A DNA stretch of 64,000 nt. Origin: Streptomyces sp. HD (GTDB taxonomy: Bacteria; Actinomycetota; Actinomycetes; Streptomycetales; Streptomycetaceae). This document shows, one piece after another, positions 34,031 to 43,853 of the stretch. The position numbers were made by a program, and so were the translations under genes. The stretch lies in NCBI RefSeq assembly GCF_028369295.1, contig NZ_JAQMYP010000001.1:124001-188000 (forward strand), read 5' to 3'. The notes under the pieces were generated by a model, which saw only the letters and a list, made by a program, of their open reading frames with translations, made no database searches and was not told the origin of the DNA. How positions within the stretch are numbered: the first letter of the stretch is position 1; each line of letters starts with the position of its first letter.

Positions 34031-34984
34031 GTGCGAGAGATCGCCGTGTTCAGCGGCAGTGCCCACCCCGAACTGGCGGCGGAGGTCTGCGCTCATCTGG
34101 GGGTGCCGCTGAGCCCCACCCGGGTCAGCCGGTTCGCCAACGACTGTCTGGAAGTGCAGCTTCAGGCCAACTGCCGAGAGCGGGACGTCTTTCTGATCCA
34201 GCCGCTGGTCCGGCCGGTGCAGGAGCATCTCGTCGAGCTGCTGCTGATGTGCGACGCCGCGCGCGGGGCGTCGGCGCGGCGGATCACCGTCGTCATGCCG
34301 CACTTCTCCTACGCCCGCTCCGACAAGAAGGACGCGCCCCGTATCTCGCTCGGCGGGCGGCTCGTCGCCGATCTGATGGTGGCGGCCGGGGCGAGCCGGG
34401 TGCTCGCCATGACGCTGCACGCGCCCCAGGTGCACGGCTTCTTCACCGTGCCGGTCGACCATCTGCACGCGTTGCGTGAACTCGCCGCGCACTTCCGGCA
34501 GTACGACCTGACCCGTACGACGGTCGTGTCCCCGGACCTCGGCAACGCCAAGGAGGCCGCCGCCTTCGCACGGTTGATCGGCGCCCAGGTGGCCGCCGGC
34601 GCCAAGCAGCGGTTCGCGGACGACCGGGTCAGCATCAGCGCCGTCATCGGCGAGGTGGGCGGGCGCGACGTCATCGTCCTGGACGACGAGATCGCCAAGG
34701 GCAGCACCGTGCTCGAACTGCTCGACCGGCTGCGGGAGTTGGGGCCGCGGTCGATCCGAGTCGCCTGTACGCACGGCCTGTTCGCGTCCGGCGCGCTGAA
34801 GCGGATCGGTGAGCAGCCGGACGTACTGGAGATCGTGTGCACCAACACCGTGCCGATCCCGGCGGAGGAGCGCACCGAGAAGCTGCGGATACTGTCCATC
34901 GCCCCGGCGCTCGCCGAGGCGGTGCGCCGCATTCACAACGGGGAGTCCGTCAGCGCCCTGTTCGACGCGCCGGGAACCGAATAG
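34031..34984 (+). CDS. prs: Ribose-phosphate pyrophosphokinase
   Basis: 317 residues from GTG 34031 behind GAGGAGCGG. It makes PRPP from ribose 5-phosphate and ATP for nucleotide, His and Trp synthesis. Visible motifs: FSGSAHPELAAEV, E-V-Q-L-Q, VVMPHFSYARSDKK (the flexible ATP loop), TLHAPQVHGFF, and the PRPP loop VIVLDDEIAKGSTV. The loop reads D-D-E-I-A-K-G-S-T rather than the usual D-D-x-I-D-T-A-G-T, so this looks like a divergent second copy, not the housekeeping enzyme (inference). It precedes the EF-Tu gene by 77 bases on the same strand. Confidence 0.9.
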   Translation: MREIAVFSGSAHPELAAEVCAHLGVPLSPTRVSRFANDCLEVQLQANCRERDVFLIQPLVRPVQEHLVELLLMCDAARGASARRITVVMPHFSYARSDKKDAPRISLGGRLVADLMVAAGASRVLAMTLHAPQVHGFFTVPVDHLHALRELAAHFRQYDLTRTTVVSPDLGNAKEAAAFARLIGAQVAAGAKQRFADDRVSISAVIGEVGGRDVIVLDDEIAKGSTVLELLDRLRELGPRSIRVACTHGLFASGALKRIGEQPDVLEIVCTNTVPIPAEERTEKLRILSIAPALAEAVRRIHNGESVSALFDAPGTE

Positions 34985-35008
34985 ACAGGACGTAGCGGAG
35001 CGAAGCTC

Positions 35009-35050
35009 GGCATCACCCGGATGCTCAGCTAGGCATCATCGGATGCTCAG
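35009..35050 (+). repeat. Imperfect 20-bp direct repeat in the EF-Tu leader
   Basis: GGCATCACCCGGATGCTCAG (35009-35028) is repeated with one deletion and one change at 35032-35050, and the second copy runs into the AGGAGG ribosome site. This could be a regulatory site for translation or transcription of the EF-Tu gene, or a chance duplication. Confidence 0.6.
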
Positions 35051-35061
35051 GAGGGCTCGCC

Positions 35062-36255
<1,194 letters not shown>

Positions 36256-36281
36256 CCGCCGTCACGCGTTGGCTGACGGTG

Positions 36282-36662
36282 TCATAACGTGCCGGACGTG
36301 GCCTCGGGCTGACCCAGGGCCGCGTCCGGCGTCGGATGCGGAGGCAGCAGCCGGGACAGGCCGGTGATCTTCAGTACGCGCAGGGTGAGCGGGTGGGTGC
36401 ACACCAGATGCAGCTGCCCGCCGTGGTCGAGCACCCGGCTGCGCGCCCGGTAGAGCAGCCGCAGCCCCGAACAGTCGAAGAACTCGACGCTCCTGAGGTC
36501 GATCACGATCCGCGCGTCGGCGTGCGTCGTCACCCGGTCCAGATACGGGGCTATCTCCACCGCCGCGGCGATGTCGATCTCGCCGAGGAACTCCAGCACC
36601 AGGTGGTCCCGGTGCCGGTGGACGCGCAGATGCCGGCTCAACGGCGCAGGATCTTGCTGCAC
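36282..36662 (-). CDS. STAS-domain anti-sigma factor antagonist
   Basis: 126 residues if started at GTG 36662, which has GGAGG about 10 bases upstream; a longer frame to 36755 lacks a site. The SpoIIAA-like core is clear: V-L-E-F-L-G-E-I-D-I-A strand, then VIDLRSVEFFDCSGLRLLYR, where the Ser of D-C-S-G-L is the phosphorylation site. In Streptomyces such proteins (BldG/RsbV-like) are switched by serine kinases to release sigma-B-type factors. No kinase gene is adjacent. A GGGTAA hexamer upstream (36728-36733 on this strand) hints at a sigma-B-like promoter, with weak -35. Confidence 0.82.
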   Translation of the reverse strand: MQQDPAPLSRHLRVHRHRDHLVLEFLGEIDIAAAVEIAPYLDRVTTHADARIVIDLRSVEFFDCSGLRLLYRARSRVLDHGGQLHLVCTHPLTLRVLKITGLSRLLPPHPTPDAALGQPEATSGTL

Positions 36663-36815
36663 GACGACATCGCCTCCAACCTGTTCACTTGCGACGGGCT
36701 GCCCAAATCCAGTCCCCGCACTGCAAGTTACCCTCGATCGAGCGAATCTGAGCATGTTCGATTGACATATGTCTTCGAATTGCGACAGATGATTCGCGCG
36801 ACGAGCGGGACGTGG

Positions 36816-37253
36816 CTACGACAGTGCGTGCCAGGCCTTGGAGAGTGCTTGGCGGAACTGCTCGGTCTGATGGGCCGTGAGGTCCCGCACCATCCGCTCC
36901 TCCAGTTCCCTCACCGCCCCCTCGTGCCGGTCGAGCAGCTCACGGCCCGCGTCGGTCAGCAGGATCAGCAGCTCCCGTCGGTTGCGCGGGTTGCGCTCCC
37001 GGCGGACCAGCCCCCGGGTCTCCAGGCTCCGGACGAGATCGGCGATCGACTGCGCCGTCACGAAGGAGTCGCGCGCCAGCTGCGCGGCCGACAGCCCGTC
37101 GTGGCGCTGCAGCACGGTGAGCGCCGTGTACTGCAGCGCGGTGATCCCGGACGGCCTGACCAGCTCGTCCAGGTGGGAGCGCACGACGAGCTCCACCTGC
37201 TTCACCATGTAAAGAAGCGAGGGCGGTGCCTTGGTTACCTGGGTGTCGAGCAT
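36816..37253 (-). CDS. MarR-family transcriptional regulator
   Basis: 145 residues. Winged helix with LVRPSGITALQYTALTVLQ, then LSAAQLARDSFVTAQSIADL, and the wing R-R-E-R-N-P-R-N-R-R-E. Divergent from the aldehyde dehydrogenase operon; two near-identical palindromes sit in the gap, so it most likely represses both directions and responds to an aldehyde, phenolic acid or related ligand. TAGGCT lies 6 bases before its ATG and no ribosome site is visible, so its message is probably leaderless. Confidence 0.92.
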   Translation of the reverse strand: MLDTQVTKAPPSLLYMVKQVELVVRSHLDELVRPSGITALQYTALTVLQRHDGLSAAQLARDSFVTAQSIADLVRSLETRGLVRRERNPRNRRELLILLTDAGRELLDRHEGAVRELEERMVRDLTAHQTEQFRQALSKAWHALS

Positions 37254-37272
37254 GGGTTCAGCCTAGAGCATT

Positions 37273-37321
37273 GACAGGAAACCTGTCTGTAATGAGACTG
37301 CGGACCAACAGGAATCCTGTT
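37273..37321. promoter_or_regulatory. Twin MarR operators and promoter of the aldehyde dehydrogenase operon
   Basis: Two 15-base palindromes, GACAGGAAACCTGTC (37273-37287) and AACAGGAATCCTGTT (37307-37321), share the core ACAGGAA-CCTGT and lie 34 bases apart centre to centre. A promoter TTGACA (37271-37276) - 17 bases - GAGACT (37294-37299) reads towards the dehydrogenase, so one operator covers the -35 region and the other the predicted start of transcription. Confidence 0.72.
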
Positions 37322-37356
37322 TGTTGAAATCTTGGCGATGAGGCTGAGGAGTGGTG

Positions 37357-38808
37357 ATGACCACCTTCGAGATCGAACCCGGTCGGTTGTTCATCGGGGG
37401 CCAGTGGCGCGAGGCCGCCGACGGAGCGCGTACCGAGGTGGTCGACCCGTCCCGGGGTGTGGTCCTCACCACCGTCGCGGATGCCGGTGCCGCCGACATG
37501 GACGCGGCCGTGTGTGCCGCGCGCGATGCCTTCGACGAAGGCGCCTGGTCCGGGCTGAGCGGCCGCGAGCGCGGCCGGGTGCTGCACCGGGTCGCCGAGC
37601 TGATCAGGGAGAACGCCGACGCGATCGCCGAGCTGGAGAGCCGCGACGTCGGCAAGCCGATCACGCTGGCCCACGCCGTCGACGTCACCAACGCGGCCAA
37701 CGACTACGAGCACTTCGCGGCCCTCGCCCACTGCCTGGACGGCTCCATCCGCGACACCCCCCTGAACGCCCTCGCCTACGTCCGGCGCCGGCCGATCGGC
37801 GTGGTCGCGGCCATCACGCCGTACAACTTCCCGCTGATCCTGGCCGGTTCGAAGATCGCCCCCGCACTCGCGGCCGGGAACACGGTGGTGCACAAGCCGG
37901 CCGAGGAGACGCCGCTCAGCGCGCTGTTCATGGCCGAGCTCCTCAAGAAGGCCGGTGTCCCCGACGGTGTGGTCAACGTCGTCACCGGCGGTCCCGCGGC
38001 CGGTGAGGCGCTGCTGCGGCACTCCGGGGTGGACAAGGTCGCCTTCACCGGCTCGACCGCGGTCGGTCGGCAGGTCGCGGGCATCGCCGGTGCGTCCCTC
38101 AGGCCCGTCACCATGGAGCTCGGCGGCAACGCGGCTCATCTCGTCTTCGAGGACGCCGACCTGGAGAAGGCCGTCGGCGCGATCATCAAGGGCTTCGTCT
38201 TCAACACCGGGCAGTTCTGCATGGGCGGCCCGCGGCTGCTGGTGGCGCGGCAGGTCTACAGCACGCTGCTCGGCATCCTCGCCGACGCCGTGCCCGGCGT
38301 GCCGCTCGGCGACCCGAGGAAGCCGGAGACCGTCGTCGGCCCGATGGCGGGGGAGCGGCACCTGCGCAAGGTCGAGGAGTACGTCGACCTCGCCCGTAAG
38401 GAGGGCGGCCGGATCGTCTGCGGCGGTGAGCGGCTCGACCTCGACGGCGGCTACTACTACAAGCCGACCGTGATCGCCGACCTGCCCAACGACTCCCGCG
38501 TGATCCAGGAGGAGATCTTCGGCCCGGTCCTCACCGTCCAGCCCTTCGACTCAGAGGACGAGGCCGTCGCGCTCGCCAACTCCACGCCGTACGGCCTGGC
38601 CTCGGGCGTCCAGACCGGCAACCTGGCCCGCGCCCACCGGGTCGCCGACCGGCTGGCGGCCGGCATCGTCTGGGTCAACGACTGGGCGATGCTCGACCCC
38701 GCGGTGCCCTTCGGCGGTGTCAAGGACTCCGGGTTCGGCCGCGAGTACGGGCCCGAGGCGCTCGACGCCTACACCACCACCAAGTCCGTCGTCGTCTCGC
38801 TCGACTGA
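37357..38808 (+). CDS. NAD(P)-dependent aldehyde dehydrogenase
   Basis: 483 residues, ATG 37357 chosen because GAGGAG lies 5 bases upstream (GTG codons at 37351 and 37354 are too close). ALDH motifs: I-T-P-Y-N-F-P-L for the oxyanion Asn, V-T-M-E-L-G-G-N for the general base Glu, N-T-G-Q-F-C-M with the catalytic Cys, and E-E-I-F-G-P-V-L. It oxidises an aldehyde to the acid. Partnered with the alcohol dehydrogenase 25 bases downstream, it suggests a two-step alcohol to acid route for an aromatic or aliphatic alcohol. Under the MarR regulator. Confidence 0.93.
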   Translation: MTTFEIEPGRLFIGGQWREAADGARTEVVDPSRGVVLTTVADAGAADMDAAVCAARDAFDEGAWSGLSGRERGRVLHRVAELIRENADAIAELESRDVGKPITLAHAVDVTNAANDYEHFAALAHCLDGSIRDTPLNALAYVRRRPIGVVAAITPYNFPLILAGSKIAPALAAGNTVVHKPAEETPLSALFMAELLKKAGVPDGVVNVVTGGPAAGEALLRHSGVDKVAFTGSTAVGRQVAGIAGASLRPVTMELGGNAAHLVFEDADLEKAVGAIIKGFVFNTGQFCMGGPRLLVARQVYSTLLGILADAVPGVPLGDPRKPETVVGPMAGERHLRKVEEYVDLARKEGGRIVCGGERLDLDGGYYYKPTVIADLPNDSRVIQEEIFGPVLTVQPFDSEDEAVALANSTPYGLASGVQTGNLARAHRVADRLAAGIVWVNDWAMLDPAVPFGGVKDSGFGREYGPEALDAYTTTKSVVVSLD

Positions 38809-38833
38809 GCGCACCGTCAAGGAGATCCGATCG

Positions 38834-39940
38834 ATGTCCATCCCCACCCGTGCCGCCGTCGTCGAGTCCGGCGGAGCGCCCTTCACCCTCTCCGACGTGC
38901 AGCTCGACGAACCCGGACCGCACGAGGCAGTCGTCCGCATGGTGGCGACCGGCCTGTGTCACACCGACCTCGGCGTGGCGAGCGGCGGACTGCCCTTCCC
39001 GCTCCCCGGCGTCCTCGGCCACGAGGGCGCGGGCGTCGTCGAGGCCGTCGGCCCGGCCGTGACCGGCGTCGCGCCGGGCGACCATGTCGTGCTGTCCTTC
39101 ACCTCCTGCGGCGACTGCCGCAACTGCCGGGGTGGCCACCCCGCGTACTGCGCGACCTGGCTGCCGCTGAACCTCATCGGCGGCCGCCGGGCCGACGGCA
39201 CCAGCACCATCAGCCGGGACGGCGAGGCCCTCGGCGGTCACTTCTTCGGCCAGTCCTCCTTCGCCGAGCGGGCGCTGGTGGACGAGCGCAGCCTGGTGAA
39301 GGTCGACCCCGAGGTTCCGCTGACCTCGATCGCCCCGCTGGGCTGCGGCGTACAGACCGGGGTCGGCGCCGTCTGGAACGTGCTGAAGCCGGTCACCGGC
39401 AGCACGGTCGTCGTCCTCGGCGCCGGAGCCGTCGGCCTGTCCGCCGTCATGGCCGCCGCGCTCACCCCCGCCACCAATATCGTCGCTGTCGACCGGGTCG
39501 GCGAACGCCTGTCGCTGGCAAAGGAGTTGGGCGCCACGCACACGGTCAACGCGGCCGAGGCCGACCTCGGCGAGGCGCTCGCCGGGATCACCGGCGGCCA
39601 GGGCGCCGACGGCGTCGTGGAGACCACCGGCAACGTCGGCGTCCTGCGCCAGGGCGTGGACGCGCTCGCCGCCCGCGGCACCCTGGTCGTCGTCGGCGCC
39701 CCGCCGTTCGGCACCGAGGTCGCCCTGGACGTCAACGGGCTGCTGGGTGGGAAGCGGGTCGTCGGCCTCACCCTCGGCGACGCCGAGACCCAGACCTTCA
39801 TCCCGGCCCTGGTCCGGCTGGTCAAGGAGGGGCGGCTCCCGCTGCACCGCCTGATCAGCAGCTATCCGTTCACGGACATCGACCAGGCGGTGCGGGACAT
39901 GGGCGCGGGCAAGGCGATCAAGCCCGTGCTCATGTTCTGA
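38834..39940 (+). CDS. Zinc-dependent alcohol dehydrogenase (aryl-alcohol dehydrogenase-like MDR)
   Basis: 368 residues, ATG 38834 with AAGGAG. Catalytic zinc ligands: G-L-C-H-T-D (Cys), G-H-E-G-A-G (His-Glu). Structural zinc cysteines: CGDCRNCRGGHPAYC. Cofactor motif VVVLGAGAVGLSAVMA followed by VAVDRVGERL, Asp indicating NAD. Class III-like sequence resembling aryl-alcohol and benzyl-alcohol dehydrogenases. It forms an operon with the aldehyde dehydrogenase. Confidence 0.92.
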   Translation: MSIPTRAAVVESGGAPFTLSDVQLDEPGPHEAVVRMVATGLCHTDLGVASGGLPFPLPGVLGHEGAGVVEAVGPAVTGVAPGDHVVLSFTSCGDCRNCRGGHPAYCATWLPLNLIGGRRADGTSTISRDGEALGGHFFGQSSFAERALVDERSLVKVDPEVPLTSIAPLGCGVQTGVGAVWNVLKPVTGSTVVVLGAGAVGLSAVMAAALTPATNIVAVDRVGERLSLAKELGATHTVNAAEADLGEALAGITGGQGADGVVETTGNVGVLRQGVDALAARGTLVVVGAPPFGTEVALDVNGLLGGKRVVGLTLGDAETQTFIPALVRLVKEGRLPLHRLISSYPFTDIDQAVRDMGAGKAIKPVLMF

Positions 39941-39982
39941 GCCGGCCCAGGTTCAGGCTCGCCTTCCGGTTCGCGTTCCGGC

Positions 39983-40933
39983 TCAGTCGACCGTCAGTAC
40001 CAGCTTCCCCGCGGTCCGGCCGGTGTCGCCGAGCGCATGTGCCTCGGCGGCATCGGCCAGCGGGAAGGTACCGGCGATCGTGGGGCGCAGCTTCCCCGCG
40101 TCGACCAGCTCCGCGATCGCCTTCATCCCGCCGTGCGAGGAGTCGACCAGCATCCGCAGCGCCCGCACCCCGAGCCGCTCGGCCTCCTCGTAGAGGTCAT
40201 CGGAACCCACCGGCAGGATCGAGACGACGATCCCGCCCGGGCGCAGCACCCGCAGCGAGCGCGTGGAGGTGTCGCCGCCGAGCGTGTCCAGGACGACATC
40301 GACGTCCTTCACGGCCTCGGTGAAGTCCGTCTCCCGGTAGTCGATTGCCTCGTCGACGCCGATCTCCCGCAGGAAGTCGTGCTTGGCCGCGCTCGCGGTG
40401 CCGATCACATACGCGCCCCGCGCCTTGGCGATCTGCACGGCCACGTGCCCGACCCCGCCGGCCGCCGCGTGGATCAGCACCCGCTGGCCCGCCCGCACGT
40501 CGGCGTACTCCACCAGGGCCTGCCAGGCGGTCAGCGAGACCAGCGGCAGCGCGCCCGCCTGCGTGTGGTCGATCGAGGCCGGCTTGTGCGCGAAGGCGCG
40601 GGCCGGCGCGGTGACGTATTCGGCGTGCGAGCCGTGGCCGTACGGGTACGACAGCATGCCGAAGACCTCGTCGCCGGGCTTGAAGCGGGCGACGCCGATA
40701 CCGACCGCCTCGACCACGCCGGACACGTCCCAGCCCAGGACGAAGGGGGGCTCGCCCAGGAAACCGCCGGTCGCGCGGTGCTTCCAGTCGGTCGGGTTGA
40801 CGCCGGCGGCGCGGACCCGCACCAGTACCTCGTTCGCGCGCGGCGTCGGGCGCTCGACTTCCACTTCCTCCAGAACCTCGGGACCGCCGAGGACGTCCTG
40901 GCTGATGGCTCGCATCGTGTTCACAGTGCTCAT
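39983..40933 (-). CDS. NADP-dependent quinone oxidoreductase-like MDR
   Basis: 316 residues. No zinc ligands. N-terminal GroES-like domain (VRAAGVNPTDWKHR, GWDVSGVVEAVG) and cofactor motif VLIHAAAGGVGHVAVQIAKA, the A-A-x-G-G-V-G of zeta-crystallin/QOR enzymes. It reduces quinones or activated double bonds with NADPH. Divergent from a GlxA-type regulator with a long inverted repeat in the gap, which probably controls it. Convergent with the alcohol dehydrogenase gene. Confidence 0.92.
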   Translation of the reverse strand: MSTVNTMRAISQDVLGGPEVLEEVEVERPTPRANEVLVRVRAAGVNPTDWKHRATGGFLGEPPFVLGWDVSGVVEAVGIGVARFKPGDEVFGMLSYPYGHGSHAEYVTAPARAFAHKPASIDHTQAGALPLVSLTAWQALVEYADVRAGQRVLIHAAAGGVGHVAVQIAKARGAYVIGTASAAKHDFLREIGVDEAIDYRETDFTEAVKDVDVVLDTLGGDTSTRSLRVLRPGGIVVSILPVGSDDLYEEAERLGVRALRMLVDSSHGGMKAIAELVDAGKLRPTIAGTFPLADAAEAHALGDTGRTAGKLVLTVD

Positions 40934-40969
40934 GGTGAACCAGCCTGCCGGGGGTCGGCGCGCTGGAAA

Positions 40970-41006
40970 ATGGCACGATTGCCAACCTTCGATAGGATCG
41001 TGCCAT
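40970..41006. promoter_or_regulatory. Inverted repeat overlapping the GlxA-family start codon
   Basis: ATGGCACGAT (40970-40979) and its exact complement ATCGTGCCAT (40997-41006) are 17 bases apart. The right arm includes the first two bases of the regulator's ATG and follows TAGGAT (40993-40998), the probable -10 element of a leaderless transcript. Binding here would block both this gene and the divergent oxidoreductase. Confidence 0.62.
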
Positions 41007-41958
41007 GGCAGATACGGAGCGGGTCGTGGTGCTGGCCCTGGACGGCGTCTATCCCTTCGAGCTGGGTATCCCCAGCCGGATCTTCGGCGCGGCCGACGGC
41101 CGGTACGAGGTACTGACCTGCAGCGTCGACGGCCGCCCCGTGCACAGCAACGCGGACTTCACGATCGGCGTCCAGCACGGCCCGGAGATCCTCGCCACGG
41201 CCGACACCGTGGTCGTCGCCTCCATGGCGCCCGCGTACATCCCCACGGAGCTGCCCCCGCAGGTCGCCGACGCCCTCGCGCTGATCCGCCCGGACGCACG
41301 CATCGTGTCGATCTGCACCGCCGCCTTCGTCCTCGCCGCGGCGGGTCTGCTGGACGGCCGCAGGGCCACCACGCACTGGCACTCGACCGAGGCGTTGCGG
41401 CGCCTGTACCCGCTTGTCGACCTGGACCCGGACGTCCTGTTCGTCGAGGACGGCAGGATCCTCACGTCCGCCGGAGCCGCCGCGGGCGTCGACGTCTGCC
41501 TGCACATCGTGCGCACCGACCACGGCAGCGAGCTCGCCAACGCGGTCGCCCGGCGCTGCGTCGTACCGCCTTTCCGGGACGGCGGCCAGGCCCAGTACAT
41601 CGAGCAGCCGGTCCCGGAGAGTGGCGCCGCGAGCACCGCGGCCACCCGCGCCTGGGCCCTGGAACACCTCGACGAGCCCCTCACCCTGACCGACCTCGCC
41701 GCGCAGGCCCGGATGAGCCTGCGCACCTTCGCCCGCCGCTTCAACGACGAGGTCGGCCTCAGCCCCGGCCGCTGGCTGATCCAGCAGCGCGTCGCCCGCG
41801 CCCGGCATCTGCTGGAGTCCAGCGACCTGTCGGTGGACCAGATCGCCGGCCAGGTCGGCTTCGCCACGGGCGCCTCCCTGCGCCAGCACCTGCACGCCGC
41901 GATCGGGGTGTCACCCCAGGCATACCGACGCACGTTCCAGACAGCGGCCGCCCGGTAG
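41005..41958 (+). CDS. GlxA-family (DJ-1/PfpI + AraC) transcriptional regulator
   Basis: 317 residues. The N-terminal ~170 residues form a DJ-1/PfpI amidotransferase-like domain (VVVLALDGVYPFELGIPSRI, then V-S-I-C-T-A-A-F with the nucleophile-elbow Cys). The C-terminus is a double helix-turn-helix of the AraC family (LTDLAAQARMSLRTFARRF and DQIAGQVGFATGASLRQHL). It likely controls the divergent oxidoreductase. The TAGGAT 6 bases before ATG suggests leaderless translation. Confidence 0.92.
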   Translation: MADTERVVVLALDGVYPFELGIPSRIFGAADGRYEVLTCSVDGRPVHSNADFTIGVQHGPEILATADTVVVASMAPAYIPTELPPQVADALALIRPDARIVSICTAAFVLAAAGLLDGRRATTHWHSTEALRRLYPLVDLDPDVLFVEDGRILTSAGAAAGVDVCLHIVRTDHGSELANAVARRCVVPPFRDGGQAQYIEQPVPESGAASTAATRAWALEHLDEPLTLTDLAAQARMSLRTFARRFNDEVGLSPGRWLIQQRVARARHLLESSDLSVDQIAGQVGFATGASLRQHLHAAIGVSPQAYRRTFQTAAAR

Positions 41959-41960
41959 CA

Positions 41961-42157
41961 GCACGCCTCCGGACGGCGGCCGAACTGGTGGGCGCGCACC
42001 TGCCTGGCGGCTGCGTCACGTCGGCGGGCACCTTCCTGTCGGCCGCCTCACGTCAGGCGCACGCTTTCCTGACGGCCTCTCACAGCGGGCGCACGCCTCC
42101 CGGACGGCCGTTTCGTGTCAGGCGGGCCCCTCTCTGGCGGCCACCTCACGTGCGGCG
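41961..42157. repeat. Degenerate tandem repeats, six units of 31-35 bp
   Basis: Units begin at about 41961, 41996, 42028, 42059, 42091 and 42124. Each has the pattern GCAC, a pyrimidine-rich step, a G/C-rich GACGGCC-like core, then CTCACGTCAGGC-like ending. No reading frame is kept. This fills much of the 290 bases between the GlxA gene and the truncated lipoprotein; I see no gene in it. Confidence 0.55.
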
Positions 42158-42250
42158 CGCACGGTCCAGAGGGCGCCCGGCAGATCCGAACGTTCCCGCC
42201 CCGCGCCGCGTCGAAGGATCAAGGCAGCGGGGCGGACAAGGGGGGCGGAC

Positions 42251-42342
42251 ATGCGCGGTGGACTCGTGGCGGTGGCGGTGACGGTGGCAGCGCTGGTGGC
42301 GACGGCGGTCGTGGGGTGCGGTGCCGAGGAGGATCTGGTCGT
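42251..42342 (+). CDS. Putative lipoprotein, N-terminus only (cut by assembly artefact)
   Basis: ATG 42251 follows GGGGGGCGGAC. The first ~24 residues form a lipoprotein signal (R-G-G, hydrophobic V-A-V-T-V-A-A-L-V-A-T-A, lipobox V-V-G-C) with Cys at residue 23, then G-A-E-E-D. The authentic sequence ends where the 18-G run starts at 42343; downstream 'poly-Gly/poly-Pro' codons are artefact. The true length and function are unknown. Confidence 0.55.
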
Positions 42343-42553
<211 letters not shown>

Positions 42554-43706
42554 GGACAGGGCCCGCCCCGCCTGGGGGTCCCGCCGCCGGCCAGTCCGGC
42601 GCCGACGCCGGGGCGCTGACGCCCAGGGTCCAGCCGGGCTGCGGGGCCGGTTCGCGGTCCGCCGGGACGAGGACGCGTACGACGTCCGGCGCCAGGTCGA
42701 CCAGCGGGGAGCCGAGGGCCGCGCCCAGCGCCGAGGCCGCCACCGGGTCGCAGGGCCCGGCGTCGGGGCGGGCGTGCACCACGAGCCTGCTGCCCTCGCC
42801 CAGAAGAGGGGCGACCTCCTGCGGTTCGGCGCCGAGGAGCAGCCGTACGAGTGCCGAGGAGCGGGCCGCTCCCGAGCCGCTCTGCTGTTCGCCGGTGAGG
42901 AGGGAGAGGAGCACGGCGGCGACGGAGGCGATGGTGTGGTCGCCGGGGTCGCGGTGCGCGGCGGCGACCCCGAGGACGAAGCCGGGGCCGGCACCGAGGG
43001 CGTAGGCGGCCAGGTGGGTGCCCGCGGCGGTGTCGGTGGCGGACGTGGGTGTCCCCGGACCCGAGGGGCGTACGACCTCCGCGAGCTCGGCCAGCGCCCC
43101 GCCGGCCGTCCCGTCCGGCTCCCTCCCCGCCGACGCGACCTCCGCGCCCTCAAGGCCGTACAGCACCGCCCAGCCCGCCATCCGCTGAGCCAGCTGCCGC
43201 AGCACCGCCCGCACCGGATCCGGGCGGGCGGCCGCGGCGGCCAGGCTCTGCTGGGCCTCCGTCACGCGGCGCAGTTCGGCGTGCCGGGCCTGGGCCATCA
43301 GCTGCCAGACGGCGCGGGCCACGCCGGAGAAGGTGGTCTGCGGCGGGACCTCCAGCAGCGGCAGCTCGTAGGTGTCGCACGCCTCCACCAGCGCGCGCGG
43401 CACCGTGTCGTGCACGGGCGCGAGACCGAAGCCGAGTGCCGCGCCGCCCGCCGCGACGATCCGCGACACATAGTCGTCGAAGTACGTCCCCGACCCCGCC
43501 GCGTCCGGGATGTGCACCCCGGCCGACAGCAGGAGCTCACCGCCCAGCAGATACGGATAGGGGTCGGCCATCTCCGAGGTGTGCGCCCAGTGGATCACCG
43601 TGTCCGCGTCCGCCGGGCCGGCGATCTGGCGCAGGGCCAGGTCCGCACGGGCCAGGAGCGCCGCGAGCGGGACCGGTGGGGTGGGTGGAACGACCGGATC
43701 CGGCAT
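42554..43706 (-). CDS. PucR-family regulator, C-terminus lost at the artefact
   Basis: Starts ATG 43706 with GGAGG upstream; about 384 genuine residues are present. The N-terminal ~125 residues are a PucR sensor domain (TVIHWAHTSEMADPYPYLLGGELLL, AALGFGLAPVHDTVP, YELPLLEVPPQTTFSGVARAV) and the middle is the GGDEF-like CdaR part. The C-terminal PucR helix-turn-helix, normally the last ~60 residues, is missing because the frame runs into adapter at 42553. Divergent from the symporter/ureohydrolase cluster, which it probably controls through the direct repeats at 43791-43827. Confidence 0.82.
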
Positions 43707-43790
43707 GTGGATGTTTCCTCCAGTCACGCAGCCACGGATGGATGAAAAGTACACTTCGCAGTCGCTTTCCGGCCACCTAGTGTCGACGTC

Positions 43791-43827
43791 TGTCACCCCC
43801 AAGCGACTTTGTCACCCCCCGCGACTT
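43791..43827. promoter_or_regulatory. Tandem direct repeats in the PucR/symporter gap
   Basis: TGTCACCCCCAAGCGACTT (43791-43809) is followed at once by TGTCACCCCCCGCGACTT (43810-43827). A third, inverted AGTCGCTT core is at 43760-43767. Direct repeats in a regulator/target gap fit an activator site; the ribosome site and GTG 43854 follow. Confidence 0.55.
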
Positions 43828-43853
43828 CGAGCGTTCGATTGAGGGAGGTCCCC

